Assembly: GCA_023255415.1 (NCBI GenBank)
Contig: JALRIN010000003.1
Span: forward strand, 51,155 to 112,038
Direction of reading: 5' to 3'
Source: Cypionkella sp.
GTDB lineage: Bacteria > Pseudomonadota > Alphaproteobacteria > Rhodobacterales > Rhodobacteraceae
Length of the DNA: 60,884 bases
Shown here in pieces: positions 41,409-50,333 of the stretch (the stretch's first letter is position 1; each line of letters begins with the position of its first letter). The translations under genes and the position numbers were made by a program. The notes below the pieces were generated by a model, which did not search any database, was not told the DNA's origin, and was given only the letters and a program-made list of their open reading frames with translations.

Positions 41409-43946
41409 GTGCAGAAAACTCTCCAAGTCTCTGATTTCACAGAACTTACCCCAACGGCTGATATCCGCGCCGCCGATCACGGCTGGCGGGCCAAGTGCTT
41501 GCAACGCCTGATCCGCCTGAACCTGCCGGTGCCCGAAACCGTGGCACTGCCCGCGCAGACCGTCCGGTCGATCGCGGCAGGACATCCCATTGATACCAAA
41601 GCGATTCTCTCGCATTTTGGCCCCTCGCCGCTGATCTCGGTGCGCCCTTCGCCCGGCAATCCCGATTGGGGCGGCCCGGGCACCATTCTGAACATTGGCA
41701 TGAACGCCAGTCGCCACAAAACCTTGGTCAAAACTCATGGCCGCGAGGCCGCCGATGCGCTCTATCTGCGCTTTGTGCAAACCTATGCCACCCATGTCGC
41801 CCGCCTTGACCCCGATATGTTCGAAACTGGCCAAGCCAGTCCCGACACCCTGCGCGAGGCGCTGCGGCATTACGAACGCGAGATGGAAGAACCCTTCCCC
41901 GAAAGCGCCGAGGCCCAGTTATCCGAGGTGCTGCGCTCGATGGCGCGGGCCTGGGAGGGCACCTCTGCCCGCCTTTTGCGCCAAGCCAAAGGCGCGCCTG
42001 CCGAGGCGGCTTTGGGCCTTGTGGTGCAAGAAATGGCGCAGGGCATTGGTCAGGGTATTTCTGGCTCGGGTGTGATCCAGTTCATTGATCCCGTCACCGG
42101 CCAGCCGCAGGTCAAAGGCCGCTATCTTGGCCAAAGCCAAGGCCGCGATGCGCTAAAGAAAAACGAAGCGATCTTTCTGACCCAAGACAAGCGCGGCCCA
42201 TCCTTGGAAGATATCGCTCCCGAGATTTTTGCCGATCTTGTGGCCTATGGTGCGATTTGTCGGCGCAAACTACGTGAAGAGATGCAGATCGAATTCACCA
42301 TCGACGACAGCAAACTGTCGGTTCTGGATGCGGTCAAGGTGGCGCGCTCGGCGCGGGCTGGGCTGAAAATCGCGGTGGCCTTGGCCGAAGACGAGATTAT
42401 CAGCCAAAACGAGGCAGTGCTGCGGGTCGAGCCGCGGGCGCTGTCGGAATTGCTGCACCCGCAGGTCGATACCCGGGCCGCGCGCGATGTGTTTGCCAAG
42501 GGCATTGCCGCCTCGCCGGGGGCGGCGGTGGGCCGGATCGTGTTTTCCAGCCAAGCTGCCCAAGCCTCGGCTGCGCGCGGCGAGCCCTGCATCATGGTGC
42601 GCCGCGAAACCGCACCAGAAGATATTCGCGGCATGCATTCTGCTGTGGGTGTGGTGACAGAACGCGGCGGTGTGACCTCGCATGCGGCGGTGATTGCGCG
42701 TGGGCTTGGCGTGCCTTGTGTGGTGGGTGCCACAGGCATACGATTGGATTCAAAGGAAAAACGCTTGGTGGCCGCCGATGGCCGTGTGTTTGGCGAGGGC
42801 GATCTGATTACGGTGGATGGCACCACCGGCCAAGTGTTGGCAGGCGCGGCCGAGATGCTGGCGCCCGCCTTGGATGATGCGTTTCGCAAGCTCTTGGGCT
42901 GGGCCGATAACGTGCGCGACATCGGCATTCGCGCCAATGCCGACACGCCTGCCGATGCCGCGACCGCGCGTAAATTCGAAGCGCAGGGCATTGGTCTTTG
43001 CCGCACCGAGCATATGTTTTTCGAGGAAGACCGGCTTGTGGTGATGCGCGAGATGATCTTTGCCGATACCTCGGAAGACCGCGCCGCAGCTCTGGCGCGC
43101 CTGCTGCCGATGCAGCGGGCTGACTTTGTGCAACTCTTTGAAATCATGGCGGGACTTCCGGTTTGCATCCGCCTGTTTGACCCGCCCTTACACGAGTTTT
43201 TACCCCATAGCCGCGAAGGTCTGCGCGAATTGGCCGAAGCTTTGGACCGCCCCTTGTCCGAAGTGACCCGCAGGGCAGAGGCCTTGGCCGAATTCAATCC
43301 GATGCTGGGTATGCGCGGCGTGCGGCTGGGTGTGGTGTTGCCGGAAATCTATGCCATGCAGGCGCAAGCGATTTTCGAGGCAACGGTCGAGGTTGCGCGC
43401 AAAGGCACCGCTGTGGTGCCAGAAATCATGATCCCTCTGGTCTCGGCCAAGCGTGAGGTCGAGTTGGTAAAGACCCATATCGACGCGGTTGCGTCCTCGG
43501 TTCGGGTGAAATCGGGCGTCGATTTCGAATTTAAGTTGGGCGTTATGGTGGAAACGCCGCGGGCGGCTTTGCGTGCGGGCGACATCGCGCAGCATGCGTC
43601 TTTCCTGTCCTTTGGGACCAACGATTTGACGCAGATGACCTATGGTTTGTCGCGTGATGACGCGGGCCGCTTTATGAACACCTATGTCCAGCAGGGGGTT
43701 TTCCCCGAGGATCCCTTTCATGTTTTGGATGTGGACGGCGTGGGAGAATTGTTGCTGATCGGGGCGGAACGCGGGCGGGCGACGCGCCCTGATCTGACGG
43801 TTTCGATCTGCGGCGAGCATGGTGGCAACCCCGAATCGATCGGATTTTGCCGCAAAGCGGGCTTTGACTATGTGTCTTGCTCGCCCTATCGCGTGCCATT
43901 GGCCCGATTAGCCGCTGCACATTTGGCTTTGGCTGATTTAAAATAA
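41409..43946 (+). CDS. Pyruvate phosphate dikinase-like protein (altered ATP-grasp)
   Basis: 845 residues, somewhat shorter than classical PPDK (about 880). The central swivelling histidine is present in GGVTSHAAVIARGLGVPCVV, and the PEP/pyruvate barrel shows GIGLCRTEHMFFEEDRL, RLFDPPLHEFLPH, GVMVETPRAALRAGDIA, FGTNDLTQMTYGLSRDDAG and the catalytic cysteine in SICGEHGGNPESIGFC. The N-terminal ATP-grasp part lacks the usual GGKGANLAEM loop; the matching place reads HGWRAKCLQRLIRLNLPVPE. The start is GTG 41409, with no good ribosome binding site. It follows glyS, as PPDK genes do in many alphaproteobacteria. Full dikinase activity is uncertain. Confidence 0.85.
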   Translation: MQKTLQVSDFTELTPTADIRAADHGWRAKCLQRLIRLNLPVPETVALPAQTVRSIAAGHPIDTKAILSHFGPSPLISVRPSPGNPDWGGPGTILNIGMNASRHKTLVKTHGREAADALYLRFVQTYATHVARLDPDMFETGQASPDTLREALRHYEREMEEPFPESAEAQLSEVLRSMARAWEGTSARLLRQAKGAPAEAALGLVVQEMAQGIGQGISGSGVIQFIDPVTGQPQVKGRYLGQSQGRDALKKNEAIFLTQDKRGPSLEDIAPEIFADLVAYGAICRRKLREEMQIEFTIDDSKLSVLDAVKVARSARAGLKIAVALAEDEIISQNEAVLRVEPRALSELLHPQVDTRAARDVFAKGIAASPGAAVGRIVFSSQAAQASAARGEPCIMVRRETAPEDIRGMHSAVGVVTERGGVTSHAAVIARGLGVPCVVGATGIRLDSKEKRLVAADGRVFGEGDLITVDGTTGQVLAGAAEMLAPALDDAFRKLLGWADNVRDIGIRANADTPADAATARKFEAQGIGLCRTEHMFFEEDRLVVMREMIFADTSEDRAAALARLLPMQRADFVQLFEIMAGLPVCIRLFDPPLHEFLPHSREGLRELAEALDRPLSEVTRRAEALAEFNPMLGMRGVRLGVVLPEIYAMQAQAIFEATVEVARKGTAVVPEIMIPLVSAKREVELVKTHIDAVASSVRVKSGVDFEFKLGVMVETPRAALRAGDIAQHASFLSFGTNDLTQMTYGLSRDDAGRFMNTYVQQGVFPEDPFHVLDVDGVGELLLIGAERGRATRPDLTVSICGEHGGNPESIGFCRKAGFDYVSCSPYRVPLARLAAAHLALADLK

Positions 43947-43955
43947 TATATTAAT

Positions 43956-43969
43956 ATCAATTAATTGAT
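43956..43969. promoter_or_regulatory. 14-bp palindrome in AT-rich gap before the hydrolase gene
   Basis: ATCAATTAATTGAT is a perfect palindrome ten bases after the PPDK-like stop, in an AT-rich stretch (43941-43975) of the 186-base gap before the cell-wall hydrolase. It could be a regulator site or part of a transcription end. No matching second copy was seen. Confidence 0.4.
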
Positions 43970-44132
43970 GTTGATTGTGGCTTTTTGTCGGCGAAAATCC
44001 GCCTAAATTTTGGGCTGATTAAGAAGTATTCAACCCCTTGGGTAGACCATTTGGCTTGCGTGCTCTAGGCCCATCCGCTGTTGCGATGGCCGAGCCGTTG
44101 GAACGCTGCTGAAACAGACTAGGACGAAAAAC

Positions 44133-44822
44133 ATGCGCTTGCACCAAGCCTGGACCATCGCCGCAGTGGCGTTGATGGTTCTTAGCGGGGCGGCCTTCGC
44201 CGAAGTAACGGTGAGCCATTCCAACGAGCCAGCCTCGTTGATGAACACTCAATTCGCCTCGTTGCTGGGCGCCGAACATCAGGCGGTTGGCGCATTGCCT
44301 GCCGAACAGCTGCAAAAACTGTGGAAGGGGCCGCAGGTCGCGGCTCCAAAAATCGGCGTGTTCGCCCCGACGGCGAAAAAGCCTGTGCTGTTGCGCTATT
44401 CCAAAGATTGGCTCGAGCAACTGCCTCAGCCCAAGGCAGATCCGCAGTGGGATTGCCTGCGCACGGCGCTTTATTTCGAAGCGCGTGGCGAAGGCGTCAA
44501 GGGCCAGTTCGCCGTGGCCGAAGTGATCTTGAACCGGGTTGATAGCAGCCGTTATCCCAATTCGATCTGCGGCGTGGTCAAACAGGGTGGCAACCGAAGC
44601 TGCCAATTCTCATATCATTGCGATGGCATGGCCGAGGTTTTGGCCAATCCTGCCGCCGCCGATATTGCGGGCCGCATTGCGCGGGTGATGATGGATGGCG
44701 CGCCGCGCGGTTTGACCGCAGGGGCGACGCATTTCCACACCAAAGCTGTCAACCCAGATTGGTCGCGCCGCTTTGCGAAAACCGCCTCTATCGGGTCGCA
44801 TTTGTTTTATCGGATGCGCTAA
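44133..44822 (+). CDS. Cell wall hydrolase (SleB/CwlJ-like)
   Basis: 229 residues with a signal peptide (MRLHQAWTIAAVALMVLSGA AFA) and a C-terminal Hydrolase_2 domain: CLRTALYFEARGEGVKGQFA with the probable catalytic glutamate, VAEVILNRVDSSRYPNSICG, SCQFSYHCDGM, and THFHTKAVNPDWS. The family cleaves peptidoglycan, as in spore cortex-lytic SleB; in non-sporing alphaproteobacteria it serves in wall remodelling (inference). AGGACG precedes ATG 44133. The gene stands alone after the AT-rich gap. Confidence 0.9.
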   Translation: MRLHQAWTIAAVALMVLSGAAFAEVTVSHSNEPASLMNTQFASLLGAEHQAVGALPAEQLQKLWKGPQVAAPKIGVFAPTAKKPVLLRYSKDWLEQLPQPKADPQWDCLRTALYFEARGEGVKGQFAVAEVILNRVDSSRYPNSICGVVKQGGNRSCQFSYHCDGMAEVLANPAAADIAGRIARVMMDGAPRGLTAGATHFHTKAVNPDWSRRFAKTASIGSHLFYRMR

Positions 44823-44916
44823 CGTCGCGGGGCTTGCGCTTGGTGTCGGGTTCGGACTAGGGGCTTGGGGGGTAAGCGACTAGCTTGCGCCAAACACACC
44901 GCCGTTCGAGGGGCAT

Positions 44917-45825
44917 ATGACCAACGACGTAACGCTTGCCTTTGCGCATCCTGAAGAACGCTCGCTGGCCTCGGCGGGGGCGGCGCCGCGAGACCGTATA
45001 TCGTTGCGCGATCACATTGTCGCGGTCGATATCGGCGCGTTTCAATCCGAACGCGGGCATCAGCAACGGGTGATGTTCAATATCGTGGTCGAAGTGCGCC
45101 CCGCGCCGCAGCCTTTGAACGACGATGTGGACCGGATTTTATCCTATGATCGGCTGACCGAAGCGGTGGCAACCGAGCTTGCGGCCGAGAGGTTGAACCT
45201 GCTGGAAACCTTGGCTGAACGTCTGGCCGAACGGATTTTGGCCGAACCGCAAGCGATGCGGGCTTTTGTGCGGATCGAAAAGCTGGATGTCGGCCCCTAC
45301 AAACTTGGGGTCGAGATTGTGCGCAGCCGCGCCGAAGCTGCGATCAAAGTGGTGGGCCATGATGGCGAAGAGGCCTCGGTGCATCCGCTGGTGGTCTATC
45401 TGGACAATGCTGCGCTGGCCGCCCCCGATTTGGCGCAGCGCTTGGATGTTTGGCAGGCCGAGGCGCGTCCGGTGATCCTGACCGTGGGTCTGCCCGATCA
45501 GCCGCAGCCGCAGACCGGCCATCGCCCTACCCAGCGCCGTGTGGATCTGTTGGCGATCGAGCAAAACGCCTGGGTTCTGGCTGCACGCGATCCGCGCTGC
45601 GTGGTGATGGCGACGCGGACCGAGATTGATTGGGCAATCAAGCGCGGGCAGATGGTGGTTTGGGCGCCGTCAAAGCTGGTGCTGGATGCGGTCGACGGCC
45701 CGCACAGCCGCGAACCCGTGGCGCTGGCGCTTTGGCTGGCCGAGCTGATGGCGGCGGACCGGCTGCTTGTTCACGGCTCGGTTGCATTGCCGGCGGGAAG
45801 TCGCGTGCGCGTTGATCATGCCTAA
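44917..45825 (+). CDS. folB: Dihydroneopterin aldolase fused to an unassigned C-terminal domain
   Basis: 302 residues, about twice a normal FolB. Residues about 28-145 are the aldolase domain: RISLRDHIVAVDIGAFQSER, EVRPAPQPLNDDVDRILSYD, TLAERLAERILAEPQAM and a final KLGVEIVRSR. Residues about 155-302 (beginning YLDNAALAAPDLAQRLDVWQ) are not aldolase; the end VVWAPSKLVLDAVDGPHSRE then ALALWLAELMAADRLLVHGS resembles the C-terminal part of amino-acid-kinase-fold proteins. The enzyme converts dihydroneopterin to 6-hydroxymethyl-dihydropterin. GAGGGG precedes ATG 44917. folP follows 45 bases later. Confidence 0.88.
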   Translation: MTNDVTLAFAHPEERSLASAGAAPRDRISLRDHIVAVDIGAFQSERGHQQRVMFNIVVEVRPAPQPLNDDVDRILSYDRLTEAVATELAAERLNLLETLAERLAERILAEPQAMRAFVRIEKLDVGPYKLGVEIVRSRAEAAIKVVGHDGEEASVHPLVVYLDNAALAAPDLAQRLDVWQAEARPVILTVGLPDQPQPQTGHRPTQRRVDLLAIEQNAWVLAARDPRCVVMATRTEIDWAIKRGQMVVWAPSKLVLDAVDGPHSREPVALALWLAELMAADRLLVHGSVALPAGSRVRVDHA

Positions 45826-45870
45826 GGCTTTGGGCTTGCCGGACTGCGCGCCGCGTTTTACCAACACTGC

Positions 45871-46881
45871 ATGATGTATTATCGCCCCATCGCAATGACC
45901 GACCCCGCCCGCCCGAAGGATGCTTTGGCTTTGGCCGGCGGCTGGACGTGGTTTTCACAGGTCGAGGTGCTGACACGCGGCGCGCCGTCGCGGATCCTTG
46001 GCGTCGGCGATCTTGATGCCGAGATGCGGCACAGGCTGTCTGCACCGCGCGCCGATTTTGGCGGGCTGGCGCTGGATCGGCCAAGAATCATGGGAATTTT
46101 GAACGTCACCCCTGACAGTTTTTCCGATGGCGGGCTGTTTTTGAAACCCGAAGCCGCGATGATGCAGGCGCGGGTGATGGCCTCGGCGGCCGATATTCTG
46201 GACATTGGCGGCGAAAGTACTCGACCCGGTGCGGTAGAAGTGGCCGCAGAGGAAGAGGCTGCGCGCACCGCCCCAGTGATTGCAGCGCTGCGCGCGGGCG
46301 GGCTGGATCTGCCGATCTCTATCGACACCCGCAAAGCCTCGGTCGCAGAGGCGGCTTTTGCGGCGGGTGCGACGATCTTGAATGATGTCACAGCCCTGCA
46401 ATTTGACCCCGCGATGGCGGGGGTGGCAGCAAGTTCGGGCGCGCCGGTGATTTTGATGCATTCGATTGCAACGCCTGCGACGATGCAAGCCGACCCGCAG
46501 TATGACGACGTGCTGCTGGATGTATACGACGCGCTGGCCGCTCGACTTGCGCAGGCAAAGGCCGCGGGCATTCCGCACGAGCGTCTTGCGGTGGATCCCG
46601 GTATCGGATTTGGCAAAACCTTGCAGCACAATTTGACCTTGTTGTCGCGGCTGTCACTGTTTCACAATCTGGGGGTGCCAGTTTTGCTGGGGGCCTCGCG
46701 CAAGCGCTTTATCGGTACCATCGGCGCCGAGGCCGAGGCGCAAAAACGCGTCCCGGGCAGCCTTGCCGTTGCCCTTGCAGGCGTGGCACAAGGCATGCAG
46801 ATGATCCGGGTGCATGATGTGGCCGAAACCCGCCAAGCTATTTCGCTTTGGCAAGCCTCAACTTCAGGAGTGGCGCAATGA
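45871..46881 (+). CDS. folP: Dihydropteroate synthase
   Basis: Joins 6-hydroxymethyl-dihydropterin diphosphate with p-aminobenzoate to dihydropteroate; target of sulfonamides. The 336 residues carry an N-terminal extension of about 70 residues (MMYYRPIAMTDPARPKDALA), seen in related Rhodobacteraceae proteins, then the TIM barrel: IMGILNVTPDSFSDGG, DIGGESTRPGAVEV, PISIDTRKASVAEAA, ILNDVTALQFD, ERLAVDPGIGFGKTLQHNL and LLGASRKRFIG. ATG 45871 or 45874 may start it. Its stop overlaps glmM (ATGA). Confidence 0.95.
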   Translation: MMYYRPIAMTDPARPKDALALAGGWTWFSQVEVLTRGAPSRILGVGDLDAEMRHRLSAPRADFGGLALDRPRIMGILNVTPDSFSDGGLFLKPEAAMMQARVMASAADILDIGGESTRPGAVEVAAEEEAARTAPVIAALRAGGLDLPISIDTRKASVAEAAFAAGATILNDVTALQFDPAMAGVAASSGAPVILMHSIATPATMQADPQYDDVLLDVYDALAARLAQAKAAGIPHERLAVDPGIGFGKTLQHNLTLLSRLSLFHNLGVPVLLGASRKRFIGTIGAEAEAQKRVPGSLAVALAGVAQGMQMIRVHDVAETRQAISLWQASTSGVAQ

Positions 46882-48221
46882 GCCCCAAGCTTTTCGGCAC
46901 CGACGGCGTGCGCGGCACCGCCAACAGCTATCCGATGACGGCCGAGATGGCACTAAAGTTGGGCGCCGCGGCCGGGCGGTTTTTTCGCCGTGATGGCAGC
47001 ACCGCGCACCGTGTGGTGATCGGCAAGGACACGCGGCTTTCGGGCTATATGCTGGAAAACGCGCTGACTGCGGGGCTGACCTCTACGGGCATGAATGTGC
47101 TTTTGTTGGGGCCGGTGCCGACACCTGCAGTGGGGTTTCTGACCCGCTCGATGCGCGCCGATCTGGGCGTGATGATCTCGGCCAGCCACAACCCGCACCA
47201 TGACAATGGTATCAAATTCTTTGGTCCCGATGGCTTTAAGCTGTCAGATGCGGCTGAAGAGGAAATCTCGGCCATGGTCTTTGGCGATATTGCCTTGGCC
47301 GAACCAGAAAACATCGGCCGTGCCAAGCGGATCGAGGATGCGCGCGGCCGCTATCAGGAATATGCCAAGACCACCTTTCCCTCAGGCCTGCGCTTGGATG
47401 GGCTGAAGGTGGTGATCGATTGCGCCAATGGTGCGGCCTATAAAACCGCGCCCGAGGTGCTGTGGGAATTGGGGGCCGAGGTGATCTCGGTCGGGGTGAC
47501 GCCGAACGGCAAGAACATCAACGACAGATGCGGGTCGACCCATACCCAAACAGCAGCCGAGGCCGTGGTGGCGCATGGCGCGCATGTTGGCATTAGTCTG
47601 GACGGCGACGCCGATCGGGTGATGATCTTGGACGAAACCGGCCATGTTGCCGACGGCGATCAGATCATGGCGCTCTTGGCGGGGCGCTGGGCGGAGGAGG
47701 GTCGGCTGCTGGGTGGCACTTTGGTCGCGACGGTGATGTCAAACCTTGGGCTTGAACGCTTTATGACATCGCGTGGCTTGCGGCTGGAACGCACCGCGGT
47801 TGGGGATCGTTATGTCGTCGAGGCGATGCGGCGCGGCGGCTTTAATCTGGGCGGCGAGCAATCGGGTCATATCGTGATGACCGATTACGCCACCACCGGC
47901 GACGGGCTGATTGCGGGTTTGCAGTTTTTGGCGGAAATGGCGCGCTCGGGGCGCTCTGCCAGCGATTTGGTGCATCAGTTTGAAACCGTGCCGCAAATGC
48001 TGCAAAACGTGCGTTACGCGGCGGGGCAAAACCCCTTGGCAATCGAAGCGGTGCAGGCGGTGATTGCCGCCAAAACCAGCCAGATCGAAGGCCGTGGCCG
48101 GATTTTGATCCGCAAATCAGGCACAGAGCCGCTGATCCGCGTCATGGCAGAATGCGAAGACGAGGCGCTGCTGCGCGCCGTGGTCGAAGAGATTGTCGGC
48201 GCAGTGCAGGCTGCGATCTAG
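46878..48221 (+). CDS. glmM: Phosphoglucosamine mutase
   Basis: Interconverts glucosamine-6-phosphate and glucosamine-1-phosphate for UDP-GlcNAc, thus peptidoglycan and lipopolysaccharide. The 447 residues begin MSPKLFGTDGVRGTANSYPM, carry the active serine in VMISASHNPHHDNGIKFFGP, the metal loop SLDGDADRVMILDE, GGEQSGHIVM and the phosphate-binding RKSGTEPLIRVMAE. ATG 46878 overlaps the folP stop; AGGAG lies ahead of it. The folP-glmM overlap matches E. coli order. The TAG stop interlocks with the stop of the convergent gene in a CTAG. Confidence 0.97.
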   Translation: MSPKLFGTDGVRGTANSYPMTAEMALKLGAAAGRFFRRDGSTAHRVVIGKDTRLSGYMLENALTAGLTSTGMNVLLLGPVPTPAVGFLTRSMRADLGVMISASHNPHHDNGIKFFGPDGFKLSDAAEEEISAMVFGDIALAEPENIGRAKRIEDARGRYQEYAKTTFPSGLRLDGLKVVIDCANGAAYKTAPEVLWELGAEVISVGVTPNGKNINDRCGSTHTQTAAEAVVAHGAHVGISLDGDADRVMILDETGHVADGDQIMALLAGRWAEEGRLLGGTLVATVMSNLGLERFMTSRGLRLERTAVGDRYVVEAMRRGGFNLGGEQSGHIVMTDYATTGDGLIAGLQFLAEMARSGRSASDLVHQFETVPQMLQNVRYAAGQNPLAIEAVQAVIAAKTSQIEGRGRILIRKSGTEPLIRVMAECEDEALLRAVVEEIVGAVQAAI

Positions 48222-49081
48222 GCGCGCCTTTGGCTAAGCGCCATGCCGCCAAGGATCAGCGCCAGCGCTAGAAAGAATGTTGGCGGCAGCGTTTCCTTGA
48301 GTAAAACCGCACCAAAGGCCATCGACCACAGCGGCACCTGATAATTCGTCAGCGTCATAAAGCCCGACCCAACGCGGCGAATGATGCTGACCCGCAACAA
48401 GGCGGCCAGCGCTGTCGGCATCAGCCCCAGAAACACGATGGCGATGGCTGGCTGCGTGCCCGCCCAGTGCGGCAGGCCTTCAACCGACAGCATCGCAGGC
48501 ACCAAGACCGCCGCGCCCACAATCAAGGTAGCGGCGGCAAAGCCCACAGGCTCGACCTTGGGGCAGCGCCGCGTCAGCACCGACGAGACCGAATAGCACA
48601 GCGCCGCCAGAAAACACGCCAGATGCGGCAACAGGCTTGGCCCACCGTCCAGCGCGGTTGGGCCAAGCACCAAAACCACGCCGGCAAAGCCCAGACCAAA
48701 GCCCAGGGATTTGCGCAATGTCATCTTCTCGTCGGAAAACACATGCGCCAGCGGCAGCACGAACAGGGGAACCGCCGCCATCGACAGCCCGGCAAAGGCC
48801 GAAGGCACCGAGGCCTGCGCCCAGGACAACAGGAAAAACGGCAGTGCGGTCGACAGCACGCCCGCAGGCAGGATATAGCGCCAGACCGCCCAGCCTTGTG
48901 GCAGGCCCAGACCCATCACCCGCAGCGCCAGCAGCAAGGTGACCGCGCCAAAACTGGTGCGGGCACAGGCAACCGTCAACGGCCCATAGCCTTCAAGCGC
49001 AAAGGCAATCACCATAAAGGTGCCGCCCCAGACAAGGCCAAGGGCGAAAATCGAAAGCCAGTCGTTGCGGGTGGGGGTCAT
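48218..49081 (-). CDS. DMT-family transporter (EamA)
   Basis: 287 residues with about ten hydrophobic segments in two EamA halves: FALGLVWGGTFMVIAFALEG at the start, ALRVMGLGLPQGWAVWRYIL, and ILPAGVLSTALPFFLLSWAQ in the first half; RRVGSGFMTLTNYQVPLWSM and LLKETLPPTFFLALALIL in the second. A small-molecule exporter is likely; the substrate is unknown. It is separate in sequence from the EamA protein at 31.1 kb. Its stop overlaps that of glmM by a shared CTAG. Confidence 0.9.
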   Translation of the reverse strand: MTPTRNDWLSIFALGLVWGGTFMVIAFALEGYGPLTVACARTSFGAVTLLLALRVMGLGLPQGWAVWRYILPAGVLSTALPFFLLSWAQASVPSAFAGLSMAAVPLFVLPLAHVFSDEKMTLRKSLGFGLGFAGVVLVLGPTALDGGPSLLPHLACFLAALCYSVSSVLTRRCPKVEPVGFAAATLIVGAAVLVPAMLSVEGLPHWAGTQPAIAIVFLGLMPTALAALLRVSIIRRVGSGFMTLTNYQVPLWSMAFGAVLLKETLPPTFFLALALILGGMALSQRRA

Positions 49082-49131
49082 TGCGCCGTCCGTTGGTAAA
49101 ACTCTCGGCCCTCAGTGGCCTTGCGCCACGC

Positions 49132-49157
49132 AAAAGGCCAGAGGTTTCCCTCTGGCC
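49132..49157 (-). terminator. Rho-independent terminator of ilvC
   Basis: On the minus strand: GGCCAGAGG (49157-49149), loop GAAA, CCTCTGGCC (49144-49136), then TTTT. It lies 27 bases after the ilvC stop. Confidence 0.93.
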
Positions 49158-49183
49158 CATCACTTTTGCTGTGGCGTGCGGTC

Positions 49184-50206
49184 TTAGTTGCGGGCCTTGT
49201 CGACCATTTTGCCTTTGGAGATCCAAGGCATCATGTCGCGCAGCTTTTTGCCGACCAGTTCGATCTGATGCTCGTCGTTAGAGCGACGCGAGGCTTTGAT
49301 CGTTGGCTGACCCACCGCATTTTCCAGCATGAAGTCGCGGACGAATTTGCCGGACTGAATGTCGGAGAGCACGGCCTTCATGCGGGCCTTGGTCTCGTCG
49401 TAAGGCAGGATGCGCGGGCCGGAAACATATTGGCCATATTCCGCAGTGTTCGAGATCGAGTAATCCATATTGGCGATGCCGCCTTCATAGATCAGATCGA
49501 CGATCAGCTTCACTTCGTGCAGGCATTCGAAATAGGCCATCTCTGGCTCGTAGCCCGCTTCGACCAGTGTCTCAAAGCCCATACGGATCAGCTCGACAAG
49601 GCCACCGCAGAGCACGGCTTGCTCGCCGAACAGGTCGGTTTCGCATTCTTGGCGGAAGTTGGTCTCGATGATGCCGGAACGACCGCCACCGATGCCCGAG
49701 CAATAGGACAGACCAAGTTCCATCGCTTTGCCGGTTGCGTCTTGGTGTACAGCCACAAGGCAAGGCACGCCGCCGCCTTTGGTGTATTCGCCGCGCACGG
49801 TATGGCCGGGGCCTTTAGGTGCCATCATGATGACGTCAACGCCGGGCTTGGTTTCGATCAGGCCAAAGTGGACGTTCAGGCCGTGCGCAAAAGCAATGGC
49901 CGCGCCTTCGCGCAGGTTGTCATGCACGTATTTCTTATAGGTGTCGGCCTGCAATTCGTCGGGCATGGTGAACATGATCAGATCACACCAAGCGGCGGCT
50001 TCTGCAATGCCCATGACCTTCAGGCCTTCGCCTTCGGCTTTCTTGGCGGAAGGCGAGCCCTCGCGCAGCGCCACGACAAGGTTCTTTGCGCCCGAATCAC
50101 GCAGGTTCAGCGCATGGGCGTGGCCTTGGCTGCCATAGCCGAGGATAGCGACTTTCTTGTCCTTGATCAGGTTGATGTCGCAGTCACGATCGTAATAAAC
50201 GCGCAT
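49184..50206 (-). CDS. ilvC: Ketol-acid reductoisomerase
   Basis: NADPH- and magnesium-dependent isomerase-reductase of isoleucine and valine synthesis. The 340 residues are the short class I form: MRVYYDRDCDINLIKDKKVA, the nucleotide loop GYGSQGHAHALNLRDSGAKN, APKGPGHTVRGEYTKGGGVP and the metal-binding FGEQAVLCGGLVELI and MAYFECLHEVKLIVDLIYEG. GGGAG precedes ATG 50206. The gene diverges from two Lrp/AsnC genes, a family that often controls branched-chain amino-acid genes; direct control here is inference. Confidence 0.97.
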   Translation of the reverse strand: MRVYYDRDCDINLIKDKKVAILGYGSQGHAHALNLRDSGAKNLVVALREGSPSAKKAEGEGLKVMGIAEAAAWCDLIMFTMPDELQADTYKKYVHDNLREGAAIAFAHGLNVHFGLIETKPGVDVIMMAPKGPGHTVRGEYTKGGGVPCLVAVHQDATGKAMELGLSYCSGIGGGRSGIIETNFRQECETDLFGEQAVLCGGLVELIRMGFETLVEAGYEPEMAYFECLHEVKLIVDLIYEGGIANMDYSISNTAEYGQYVSGPRILPYDETKARMKAVLSDIQSGKFVRDFMLENAVGQPTIKASRRSNDEHQIELVGKKLRDMMPWISKGKMVDKARN

Positions 50207-50278
50207 GGGGCGCTCCCTTTCATGTTGATGGGGGCAGCATAGGGATTTTTGGGCTGTTTGCTCTGCGTTTTTCTGCTA

Positions 50279-50312
50279 ATTCTGGAAAATGATGGACAAT
50301 TCATTCTGGAAA
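50279..50312. promoter_or_regulatory. Direct repeat ATTCTGGAAA in the ilvC/lrp intergenic region
   Basis: ATTCTGGAAA occurs at 50279-50288 and 50303-50312, a 24-base spacing, in the 127-base gap between the divergent ilvC and Lrp-like genes. It lies in an AT-rich stretch that should hold promoters for both genes. A regulator site, perhaps for the adjacent Lrp proteins, is inference. Confidence 0.5.
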
Positions 50313-50333
50313 TAGGCTAATACTAGATAAATC

